This document shows positions 14,655 through 22,070 of a DNA stretch of 41,511 nt, in pieces. Position 1 is the stretch's first letter. Every line of letters starts with the position of its first letter. The DNA comes from Woeseiaceae bacterium (lineage in GTDB: Bacteria; Pseudomonadota; Gammaproteobacteria; Steroidobacterales; Woeseiaceae), in contig JASJBG010000060.1 of NCBI GenBank assembly GCA_030066625.1, positions 1 through 41,511 of the forward strand, written 5' to 3'. The notes beneath the pieces were generated by a model. It saw nothing but the letters and a program-made list of their open reading frames with translations. It was not told the origin of the DNA and did not search any database. Position numbers and translations under genes: made by a program.

Positions 14655-15409
14655 CAGGACGCTCCGGGATATGCGCGCTGCAGATGCTGCATCTCCGCGA
14701 TCAGGAAGCCCAGGTGCTCGGTGTGTAGCCCTTGCCTGCCACCCGTCGCCATGAAGGTCTCGCCAGGGACCGCGAGCGTCGCCTCCTCGAGGACTTCCGT
14801 CACGTTGGCCAGCCACTGCTCGCGGAGCGCGTCGAGATCGGGACCGCGAAACTCGCTCTGAAGGATCGAGTCGACCTCGTCGCCGGCGAAGAACTCGCCC
14901 GTGTAGCGCCACTGTTCGGCCAGCGACCTGGCTACCCTGGCATGGCTCTCGTCGGTTCCGTCACCCAGTCGTACGAGCCACTGCGCCGCATGCCGGAGGT
15001 GGTAACGAATCTCCTTCTCGGCGCGCGCCGCGATCTCGGCGAGCCGCTTGTCGCGACTGTCGGCGAGCGCTTCGAGCTGCAGCAGGTAGAAGGACTCGAA
15101 CAGGAACTGGCGGACGATGGCATCACCGAAGTGACCGTTCGGCTGCTCGGCGAGCAGGAAGTTGCGAAACTCCTGGGTGTCGCGGAGGTAGGCGAAGTCG
15201 TCTTCGCTGCGGCCCTCGCCTTCGAGCTCGCCCGCATACGTGTACAGCATGCGCGCCTGGCCGATGTAGTCGAGCGCAAAGTTGGCGTTGGCCAGCTCTT
15301 CCTCCAGCTCGGCTTCACCCGCGACCCGCTCGATCATGCGCTGACCCGTGATCAGCGCGTTGTCGGCTACCCGCAGGACGTAGGTCAGCAGCGCTTCGTC
15401 CGCGTTCAC
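14651..15409 (-). CDS. paaC: phenylacetyl-CoA epoxidase structural subunit PaaC
   Basis: The 252-residue ferritin-like protein starts at GTG 15409, overlapping the paaB stop by four bases (GTGA). Long amphipathic helices with LLTYVLRVADNALITGQRMIE, FALDYIGQARMLYTYAGELEG and RYHLRHAAQWLVRLGDGTDESH segments match PaaC, the non-catalytic partner that forms the PaaAC core of the oxygenase. It stabilises PaaA and helps position phenylacetyl-CoA. The end overlaps the start of paaD. The length is typical. The whole unit acts in the cytoplasm. Confidence 0.96.
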   Translation of the reverse strand: MNADEALLTYVLRVADNALITGQRMIERVAGEAELEEELANANFALDYIGQARMLYTYAGELEGEGRSEDDFAYLRDTQEFRNFLLAEQPNGHFGDAIVRQFLFESFYLLQLEALADSRDKRLAEIAARAEKEIRYHLRHAAQWLVRLGDGTDESHARVARSLAEQWRYTGEFFAGDEVDSILQSEFRGPDLDALREQWLANVTEVLEEATLAVPGETFMATGGRQGLHTEHLGFLIAEMQHLQRAYPGASW

Positions 15410-15690
15410 AGGTTCTCGACTCCGTCAGGCACCTCGTAGAACGTCGGGTGCCGGTAGATCTTGTCCTCGGCCGGTTCGAAGAATGCAGAGGTCTCTGCCG
15501 GATCCGACGCCACGATCTGGTCGGAGCGCACGACCCAGAGGCTCACGCCCTCCATGCGCCGCGTGTAGGTATCGCGCGCGTGATCGAGCGCCATCTGGTC
15601 GTCCGCCGCGTGCACGCTGCCCGCGTGTTTGTGCGACAGCCCCGAACGGCTGCGAATGAAGACTTCGTAGAGCGGCCATTCCTTGTTCAT
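15406..15690 (-). CDS. paaB: phenylacetyl-CoA epoxidase subunit PaaB
   Basis: The 94-residue protein reads WPLYEVFIRSRSGLSHKHAGSVHAADDQMALDHARDTYTRR and ends with FFEPAEDKIYRHPTFYEVPDGVENL, the usual PaaB sequence and size. A GAGGAGA ribosome-binding site precedes ATG 15690, which lies 11 bp after the paaA stop. PaaB bridges two PaaAC units and is needed for a stable active epoxidase complex. Its stop codon overlaps the paaC start. Confidence 0.96.
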   Translation of the reverse strand: MNKEWPLYEVFIRSRSGLSHKHAGSVHAADDQMALDHARDTYTRRMEGVSLWVVRSDQIVASDPAETSAFFEPAEDKIYRHPTFYEVPDGVENL

Positions 15691-15701
15691 CGTGATTCTC
15701 C

Positions 15702-16691
15702 TCAGGCGGCCTTCGCGGCCTGCTTGGCGGCATACGCCTGCGCGGCCTCACGCACCCAGGCACCGTCGTCGTGTGCGCCCTGGCGCTTGGCCATGCGCTG
15801 GCGGTTGCAGGGACCGTTGCCGGCGAGCACGTCGTAGAACTCCTGCCAGTCGATATCGCCGTATCGATAGTGGCCACTGGCCTCGTCGAGCTCGAGATCG
15901 TCGTCCGGCACCTTGAGGCCCAGGAACTCGGCCTGCGGCACTGTCACGTCAACGAATTTCTGGCGCAGCTCATCGTTCGAGAAGCGCTTGATCTTCCAGG
16001 CCATCGATTGTGCCGAGTGCTTCGAGTCCTTGTCGGACGGTCCGAACATCATCAGCGACGGCCACCACCAGCGAGTCAGCGCGTCCTGTGCCATGGCTTT
16101 CTGTTCGTCACTGCCGCGGGTGAGCTCGAGCATGATCTCGAAGCCCTGGCGCTGGTGAAAACTCTCTTCCTTGCAGATACGCACCATGGCGCGCGCGTAC
16201 GGACCGTAGGAGCAGCGGCACAGCGGAATCTGGTTCATGATCGCGGCGCCGTCGACGAGCCAGCCGATCGCACCGATGTCCGCCCAGGTCAGCGTCGGGT
16301 AATTGAAGATACTCGAGTACTTGGCCTTGCCCGCCAGCAGGTCGGCAACCATCTGGTCACGCGACACCCCGAGTGTCTCGGCCGCGCTGTACAGGTACAG
16401 ACCGTGACCGGCCTCGTCCTGGACCTTCGCGAGCAGGATGGCCTTGCGCTTCAGCGACGGCGCGCGCGTCAGCCAGTTGCCTTCGGGCTGCATGCCGATG
16501 ATCTCGGAATGCGCGTGTTGCGAGATCTGCCGAACCAGCGTTCGCCGGTAAGCCTCCGGCATCCAGTCCTTGGCCTCGATTTTTTCTTCGGCGTCGATCC
16601 GCGCCTGGAACGCGGCGAGCTGCTCGGCACTCTCTTCGACCGCCGCCGGTTTCGACGTTTGTCCTTTCTGGTCAAGACCTTGCGTGTACAT
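15702..16691 (-). CDS. paaA: phenylacetyl-CoA epoxidase catalytic subunit PaaA
   Basis: The 329-residue di-iron oxygenase subunit starts at ATG 16691 after a GAGGA site. It carries the ferritin-like metal-binding helices with [16 protein letters not shown] (E-x-x-H) and [15 protein letters not shown] (E-x-x-x-H region), plus the early [32 protein letters not shown] segment typical of PaaA. With PaaB, PaaC and PaaE it converts phenylacetyl-CoA, O2 and NADPH to ring-1,2-epoxyphenylacetyl-CoA in the cytoplasm. It lies 42 bp downstream of paaI, the largest gap inside the operon, so a secondary promoter there cannot be excluded. Confidence 0.97.
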   Translation of the reverse strand: MYTQGLDQKGQTSKPAAVEESAEQLAAFQARIDAEEKIEAKDWMPEAYRRTLVRQISQHAHSEIIGMQPEGNWLTRAPSLKRKAILLAKVQDEAGHGLYLYSAAETLGVSRDQMVADLLAGKAKYSSIFNYPTLTWADIGAIGWLVDGAAIMNQIPLCRCSYGPYARAMVRICKEESFHQRQGFEIMLELTRGSDEQKAMAQDALTRWWWPSLMMFGPSDKDSKHSAQSMAWKIKRFSNDELRQKFVDVTVPQAEFLGLKVPDDDLELDEASGHYRYGDIDWQEFYDVLAGNGPCNRQRMAKRQGAHDDGAWVREAAQAYAAKQAAKAA

Positions 16692-16733
16692 AGGCGGATC
16701 CTCGGGCGTGCCGCTTCGTGGATCGCTAATGTG

Positions 16734-17192
16734 TCACGCTTTGTCGCCAGATTCAAGAGATTCTGTATCGCTTTGTAGGAGGCCCTCCGCCCGGCTGGCG
16801 GAGCGGCCGCGAAACAGGGCCACGCGTTCGTCGTCCTGGTTCAGGACCTCGACGGAGTACACGCCCGACCGACCACCGCGGTGCTCTTCGACCGCGGTGG
16901 CCGTCAAAACGTCGTCGCGGCGCGCGGGCTTCAAAAACTCGATGTTGGCGGCGGCGGCCACCGTAAGGCGATCGTAGGCGTTGCAGGCAAACGCAAACGC
17001 GGTGTCGGCGAGCGTGAAGATCAGGCCGCCGTGGCAAACGTCGAAGCCGTTCACCATGTCGTCGCGCACGCGCATGCTCGCGATCGCCTGCCCGGCCTTT
17101 GGAATCTCGATGTCGATTCCCAGCGCGCGCGATGCGGCATCGGCCGCGTACATCGTGTCCGCACAGCGCCGCGCGGTGTCGAGGTCACTCAT
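16734..17192 (-). CDS. paaI: hydroxyphenylacetyl-CoA thioesterase PaaI
   Basis: A 152-residue hotdog thioesterase. The catalytic segment NGFDVCHGGLIFTLADTAFAFACN has the N-x-x-x-x-x-H-G-G-x-x-x-x-L-x-D layout of PaaI, with the Asp on the central helix. PaaI hydrolyses CoA esters of phenylacetyl and ring-hydroxylated phenylacetyl groups; it is thought to rescue CoA when pathway intermediates stall. The ATG at 17192 overlaps the paaX stop (ATGA). In E. coli paaI lies further along the main operon; here it is placed directly after the regulator. Confidence 0.94.
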   Translation of the reverse strand: MSDLDTARRCADTMYAADAASRALGIDIEIPKAGQAIASMRVRDDMVNGFDVCHGGLIFTLADTAFAFACNAYDRLTVAAAANIEFLKPARRDDVLTATAVEEHRGGRSGVYSVEVLNQDDERVALFRGRSASRAEGLLQSDTESLESGDKA

Positions 17193-18127
17193 TTCTTGCC
17201 TCCAAGGCCGCCGAAGCGATCAAGATACTCACGATCCGGCGGCGGCAGCGCGCCGTCTGCGTTCTGCATCGTCGCCGTGAGGTACGCGTCGCAGGGTTTC
17301 GAGAGGCGCCGATACAGCCTGCGGCAGATTTGGTACGCCTCGGCCCCGTGCCAGTCATTCGGCAGAAGCTCGTCCGGCATCTGCGGATCGCGCAGCAGGA
17401 TCTTTCGATACTCCTGTATCAGCAGTGTGCGAATGAGGAACGCCGTCTTCGGCAGGACCACCGTGTCGTCGGCCAGGGCATCGTGCGCCGGCCGAAAGCG
17501 CTGCACGAATTCAGCATAGCGTTCGTCGAGTTCGCCGAGCTTCCAGGAGTCGGTGGCCAGCGCACGCATCGCCTCGTCGCTGTGCACGGTGTGGCCCGTA
17601 ACGACGACGACCTCTGCCGCCACGCCGAGGCGACTCAGGGTCTTGTCGAGATCCTCGCGATTCGGTGCCGGGTGCGCGATCACGTTGGTGCTCAGCGCTC
17701 CGAAACCGAGCCAGCCGCACTCCCGCTTGACCAGGTCACGGGTCACGGCATTGAGCTGCGGCAGCAGCACGAAACACCAGTAGCCGTCCCAATCGCCTGA
17801 CGGCTTGCCGTAGATCCGGTGCGTCGCACTCTTGAAGCGCTCGCGGCCATCCTCGGTCAGGCTGTAGTAGGAACGTCTTCCCTGCTGTACGGACTTGAGC
17901 CAGCCGTCGCGGGCGAGCCGGAACACCGAGGTCCGGACCAGCCGCTCGTTGATGCCGAAATCGGCCATGGCCGTGATCAGGCTGCCGAGCCAGACGGTGC
18001 CGCCGCGCGGCGCGATCGAATCGCCGAACACGGTTGTGATCAGCGAACCCGCGCGGATCGTCGGCCGCGACTGGAACTCGTCGACGAGGGCCGCGCAGGC
18101 ATCATCAATGGTCTTGCTTGCTTTCAC
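17189..18127 (-). CDS. paaX: phenylacetyl-CoA-responsive repressor PaaX
   Basis: A 312-residue regulator beginning with GTG 18127; a ribosome-binding site is not obvious, which fits low expression. Recognisable PaaX blocks are GSLITTVFGDSIAPRGGTVWLGSLI, the winged-helix part INERLVRTSVFRLARDGWLKSVQQGRRSYYSLT, IYGKPSGDWDGYW, and a C-terminal LLLRDPQMPDELLP-NDWHGAEAYQICRRLYR region. PaaX is a GntR-like repressor released from DNA by phenylacetyl-CoA. It heads the operon it presumably controls and is divergent from paaZ, with a predicted operator in the shared 96-bp gap, so it probably represses itself and both transcripts. Confidence 0.96.
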   Translation of the reverse strand: MKASKTIDDACAALVDEFQSRPTIRAGSLITTVFGDSIAPRGGTVWLGSLITAMADFGINERLVRTSVFRLARDGWLKSVQQGRRSYYSLTEDGRERFKSATHRIYGKPSGDWDGYWCFVLLPQLNAVTRDLVKRECGWLGFGALSTNVIAHPAPNREDLDKTLSRLGVAAEVVVVTGHTVHSDEAMRALATDSWKLGELDERYAEFVQRFRPAHDALADDTVVLPKTAFLIRTLLIQEYRKILLRDPQMPDELLPNDWHGAEAYQICRRLYRRLSKPCDAYLTATMQNADGALPPPDREYLDRFGGLGGKK

Positions 18128-18146
18128 TTCGGCCCAACGTACAATT

Positions 18147-18185
18147 TGATACGGAATTATTCAATTTCCTGATTATTTTGTATCT
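18147..18185. promoter_or_regulatory. predicted PaaX operator in the paaX-paaZ divergent gap
   Basis: TGATAC (18147-18152) and GTATCT (18180-18185) form an inverted repeat (GATAC/GTATC exact) separated by exactly 27 bases of AT-rich sequence. The published E. coli PaaX site, as I recall it, is TGATTC-N27-GAATCA, so half-site start and spacing agree, with one base per arm changed in a symmetric way. Its location between paaX and paaZ is what an operator for both would need. Inferred, not tested. Confidence 0.7.
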
Positions 18186-18223
18186 TTCCGGCTGTTCAAC
18201 CGCCGCCACCAGGAGCCCCCGCC

Positions 18224-20272
18224 ATGAAGCTCGGTAATCTCGTTTTGGACCGCTGGATCGAAGGCGACGGCGACGGCAAACCGCTGGCGAGCGCTGTCGA
18301 CGGCGAGACCGTCGCCAACATCACCAGCGCCGGCCTCGACTTCGGCGCGATGCTGGAGCACGCACGCAGCGTCGGCGGGACAAACTTAAGGCAGCTGACC
18401 TTCCACGAGCGTGGCGAGATGTTGAAGGCACTCGCCAAGTACCTGATGGACCGGAAAAGCGAGTTCTATGGGTTATCGACCCGCACCGGTGCGACACGTG
18501 CCGACAGCTGGATCGATATCGACGGTGGCATCTCGACGCTGTTCGTTTTCTCGAGCAAGGGCCGCCGCGAGATGCCGAACGATCATATTTATCTCGACGG
18601 CCCTCCGGAACCGCTGTCGCGTAACGGCACTTTCGTCGGCCAGCATATCTATACGTCGAAGCTCGGCGCCGCTGTGCATATCAATGCCTTCAACTTCCCG
18701 GTCTGGGGCATGCTCGAGAAACTCGCGCCGACGCTGCTCGCTGGCGTGCCCGCCATCGTCAAGCCGGCGTCGAGCACCGCCTATCTGACGGAGCTCGTCG
18801 TCCGCGCGATCATCGAGTCAGAGATACTGCCGGCCGGTTCGCTGCAGCTGATCTGCGGCGGTGTCGGCGACCTGTTCGATCACCTGAATTGTCAGGACAC
18901 GATCGCGTTCACCGGATCAAAGTCGACGGCAGAGATGCTGCAGCAGCACCCGCGCGTGATTGCGGAGTCGGTTGCATTCACGGCCGAGACCGACTCGCTG
19001 AATGCCTCGATCCTCGGTCCCGATGCCGTGTCCGGTACGCCGGAGTTCGACCTGTACGTCAACGAGGTCGTGCGCGAGATGACCGTCAAGGCTGGCCAGA
19101 AGTGCACGGCGATTCGCCGCGTGATCGCGCCGTCGGCGATTGCCGCCGACCTCGTTCGTGCGCTGTCGGAGAAGCTGGGCGAAGTACGGATTGGAGATCC
19201 CGGTTCGAAAGAAGTCGATATGGGTGCGCTCGCAAGCCAGGGCCAGCGCTCCGAGGTTCGCGAACGCGTCGACGAGCTGGCCAGCGAAGCAGCCATCGTG
19301 CACGGCGGCAGCGACGACTTCGACGTCGTCGACGCGGATGCGAAACGCGGTGCCTTCTTCATGCCGACGCTGCTGCACTGCGAGAAACCGCTCGGTGCCG
19401 CGGCCGTGCACTCGGTCGAAGCCTTCGGCCCGGTCAGCACGGTGCTGCCCTATGACAATCTCGATGAAGCCATCGAACTGGCCCGCCTGGGCGAAGGCAG
19501 CCTCGCAGGCTCCGTGGTTACCAACGACAACGCGGTGGCGCGAGAACTGATTCTCGGCACCGCTGCCTATCACGGCCGCATGCTGGTCATTAACCGCCAC
19601 TGCGCGGCCGAATCCACGGGCCACGGCTCGCCGCTGCCGCACCTCGTGCATGGCGGCCCGGGACGTGCGGGCGGCGGCGAAGAAATGGGCGGCGTCCGCG
19701 GCGTCAAGCACTACATGCAGCGCACGGCCATCCAGGGCTCGCCCGAGACGCTGAGCGTCATCGGCAATCGCTGGATTCGCGGCGCCGACCAACGTGAATC
19801 GGAAACGCACCCGTTCCGCAAGACCTTCGAGCAAATCGCAATCGGCGACACGCTCGTGACGGAATCGCGCGAGGTCACGCTCGAAGACATTAATCACTTC
19901 GCCGACTTCACGGGCGACACCTTCTACGCGCACACGGACGAGGACGCGGCGAAAAAGAACCCGTTCTTCGAGGGCCGGGTTGCGCACGGCTACCTGATCG
20001 TGTCCTTCGCGGCAGGCCTGTTCGTCGACCCGGATTTCGGTCCGGTACTCGCCAACTACGGTATCGACGACCTCCGCTTCCTGACCCCGCTCAACTACGG
20101 CGACTCGATGCGTGTTCGCCTGGCCTGCAAGCAGAAGACCCTGCGCGGCGACTCCGGCTACGGCGAGGTGCGCTGGGACACGGAAGTCACGAACCAGGAC
20201 GGCGAGATCGTCGCGCAGTACGACGTTCTGACGATGGTCGCGACCGACGCACATTGGGCATCGGTGCAGTAA
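18224..20272 (+). CDS. paaZ: bifunctional oxepin-CoA hydrolase / 3-oxo-5,6-dehydrosuberyl-CoA semialdehyde dehydrogenase PaaZ
   Basis: The 682-residue fusion starts at ATG 18224 after AGGAG. Residues 1 to about 520 are an aldehyde dehydrogenase with general base Glu255 (FTAETDSLN) and nucleophile Cys294 (GQKCTAI). The rest is an (R)-specific enoyl-CoA hydratase (MaoC-like) domain with Asp565 and His570 in GDTFYAHTDED. Both active sites are intact. PaaZ opens the oxepin-CoA ring hydrolytically and oxidises the resulting aldehyde with NADP+, the ring-cleavage step of the pathway. It is divergent from the paaX operon. The isomerase PaaG, which makes oxepin-CoA, and the beta-oxidation enzymes PaaF, PaaH and PaaJ are not in the window. 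Confidence 0.97.
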   Translation: MKLGNLVLDRWIEGDGDGKPLASAVDGETVANITSAGLDFGAMLEHARSVGGTNLRQLTFHERGEMLKALAKYLMDRKSEFYGLSTRTGATRADSWIDIDGGISTLFVFSSKGRREMPNDHIYLDGPPEPLSRNGTFVGQHIYTSKLGAAVHINAFNFPVWGMLEKLAPTLLAGVPAIVKPASSTAYLTELVVRAIIESEILPAGSLQLICGGVGDLFDHLNCQDTIAFTGSKSTAEMLQQHPRVIAESVAFTAETDSLNASILGPDAVSGTPEFDLYVNEVVREMTVKAGQKCTAIRRVIAPSAIAADLVRALSEKLGEVRIGDPGSKEVDMGALASQGQRSEVRERVDELASEAAIVHGGSDDFDVVDADAKRGAFFMPTLLHCEKPLGAAAVHSVEAFGPVSTVLPYDNLDEAIELARLGEGSLAGSVVTNDNAVARELILGTAAYHGRMLVINRHCAAESTGHGSPLPHLVHGGPGRAGGGEEMGGVRGVKHYMQRTAIQGSPETLSVIGNRWIRGADQRESETHPFRKTFEQIAIGDTLVTESREVTLEDINHFADFTGDTFYAHTDEDAAKKNPFFEGRVAHGYLIVSFAAGLFVDPDFGPVLANYGIDDLRFLTPLNYGDSMRVRLACKQKTLRGDSGYGEVRWDTEVTNQDGEIVAQYDVLTMVATDAHWASVQ

Positions 20273-20275
20273 GGA

Positions 20276-21880
20276 TCAGGCGCTGTCGCGCGACGCCTCG
20301 CGTGCTTCGAGACTCTCCAGCAGGGCAAGGTAGCGCGGCTCCTCCCTGAGATTGGCGAGGTCTTCGTCGTTGCGCATCCAGTCTGCGCTGATCATGCCCA
20401 CGCGCGCGGCGCGTTCGAGATAGTCCAGTGATTCGTCGGCGTCACCCATCGTCGCGAAGTTACAGGCTACGTTGTACAACAGGATGGAATCATCCGGATC
20501 AAGTTCCAGCGCGCGTCGCAGCCAGCGCCTCGCCCGTTCCAGGTCTCCGAGTACAACGAGCGAACCTGCGCCGAGGTGATATGCGCGAGCATCGTCCGGG
20601 TTCCACTCGAGGTTCTTTTCGAGAATCGCGACGGCTTGCCTGGCTTCGTTCCTCGCTTCGTCGATCCTGCCCGTCCCACGGAGGATCTGTACCCGCAGAC
20701 AGCGCGACTGGTACTCGCTGGGATCGCATTCGGCTGCCTTCGCGAACAGTTCCGCTGCTTTGTCCACATCACCCTGGTGAAAGCAGGTTCGGGCAAAGTA
20801 ATAGTAAGCCTCGTACAGGTTCGGGTTGAGCTCCAGCGCGTTGCGAAACTCCCTCTCGGCGGCGTCGAAGTCCCTCGAAACGAGACTCGCGAGGCCGCGA
20901 GATGCGTGTGCCTCGGCAAGCTCTGGTGCGAGTGAGAGAGCCCGGTCGCTGGCATCCCTCGCCGTCGCCGCGTAATCGGGATCCGGATCGGCATACATCA
21001 GGAGGAAAGAGTGGCAGTCGGCGAATCCAGCCCAGGCCAGAGCAAAACGGGGGTCCCGTTCGATCGCGCGCCGGAACATCGCACGCGCGTGCTCGATGTC
21101 GACCTTGTGAAAGCGGCGGAAAAACTGTCGGCCCCGAAGATAATAGTCGTAGGCGTCAACGTCGGCATGCGGCCGGGCCCTGAGCGCTTGCTTCGTGCTT
21201 TTTGGCAAAGTCTCGAGCAGCGCCTCGGCAATGCTCATCGCGATTTCGTCCTGGATCGCGAATACGTCCTGGACCGGCTCGTCGAACGACCTCGACCAAT
21301 GGTCGTATCCGCCGGAAACGTCGACGAGTTGTGCCGTCACGCGCAGCCTGTCTTCGGACTTGCGAACACTGCCTTCGAGTACCGCATCGACTCCCAGCGA
21401 CCTACCGATCTCCTGGGCGTCTCTGCCGTCGCCGGAATGGCGGAACGACATCGACCTTGCAGCGACGCGCAAGCCATCGATACCGGCCAGAGTGTTCAGT
21501 ATCTCCTCCGCGACTCCCTCACAGAAGTACGCCTGGTCGCCCTCGGCGCTCATATCCACGAACGGCAGTACGGCGACCGACGAGCGCCCTTCAGCTGCGA
21601 GTGAGCCATCGTCCACATCGGGCGTGCGGCGTACTCCGAGCGGCGTGATGTCGTACGTCCACGCAACGACGACGGCCAGTGGAAAACCGGCAACGACCAG
21701 CACGATAAGTCCGACCATCGCCACGTCGGGAAGACCGAGCGGTTCGAACGTTACTTCGGCAACCTGCAGGGCGATCCAGCTGACGACGGCATATGCGGCG
21801 ACGACGGGATAGACCCGGCGCCGCCGTAATTCAGCCGTCAACGCGGACCAGGATGACTTGCGGCGATTGCTCATGGGCAT
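20276..21880 (-). CDS. membrane-anchored TPR protein with FlgO/TolB-N-like domain
   Basis: A 534-residue protein; ATG 21880 and ATG 21874 are both possible starts. A short basic N-terminus is followed by two membrane helices (about residues 24-44 and 52-74) and the YDITPLGVRRT linker. Residues ~98-240 form a domain with SVAVLPFVDMSAEGDQAYFCEGVAEEILNTLAGIDGLRVAARSMSF and GSVRKSEDRLRVTAQLVDVSGGYDHWSRSFD, the FlgO-like/adenylate-cyclase-associated pattern. The remainder holds at least six tetratricopeptide repeats (A-x-x-x-F-x-x-A-x-x-x-x-P style). Similar proteins often carry an N-terminal DNA-binding or cyclase domain, absent here. It is probably a scaffold or sensor; the role is unknown. Its stop lies four bases from that of paaZ, tail to tail. 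Confidence 0.85.
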   Translation of the reverse strand: MPMSNRRKSSWSALTAELRRRRVYPVVAAYAVVSWIALQVAEVTFEPLGLPDVAMVGLIVLVVAGFPLAVVVAWTYDITPLGVRRTPDVDDGSLAAEGRSSVAVLPFVDMSAEGDQAYFCEGVAEEILNTLAGIDGLRVAARSMSFRHSGDGRDAQEIGRSLGVDAVLEGSVRKSEDRLRVTAQLVDVSGGYDHWSRSFDEPVQDVFAIQDEIAMSIAEALLETLPKSTKQALRARPHADVDAYDYYLRGRQFFRRFHKVDIEHARAMFRRAIERDPRFALAWAGFADCHSFLLMYADPDPDYAATARDASDRALSLAPELAEAHASRGLASLVSRDFDAAEREFRNALELNPNLYEAYYYFARTCFHQGDVDKAAELFAKAAECDPSEYQSRCLRVQILRGTGRIDEARNEARQAVAILEKNLEWNPDDARAYHLGAGSLVVLGDLERARRWLRRALELDPDDSILLYNVACNFATMGDADESLDYLERAARVGMISADWMRNDEDLANLREEPRYLALLESLEAREASRDSA

Positions 21881-22070
21881 CTGAATAAGATCCAGACCAG
21901 TATAGCGAAACGCCCCTTTGCATTGGCCGGGCCATCGGAATGTACGTACGCGCCTGATTGAGGCGGTCCAGCAATTTCGTCACTATTTGTTTCCTTGTCA
22001 TGCGGCTGACACGTACTGCATCTAGACTAATGCGTTGATAAAAAGAACGCCCTTCAGAGAGGAGCCCCGG

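Noticed and set aside
18146-18176. Sigma-70 promoter TTGATA with GATTAT for paaZ
   Set aside because: Spacing of 19 bases and a poor -10 make it doubtful; only the inverted repeat is reported.
18917-20254. Minus-strand ORF of 445 codons
   Set aside because: Antisense to paaZ, whose two active sites are intact; composition is typical of a shadow frame.
21995-22028. Sigma-70 promoter for the TonB receptor (TTGTCA with downstream TCTAGACT)
   Set aside because: No -10 box at acceptable spacing could be identified with confidence.
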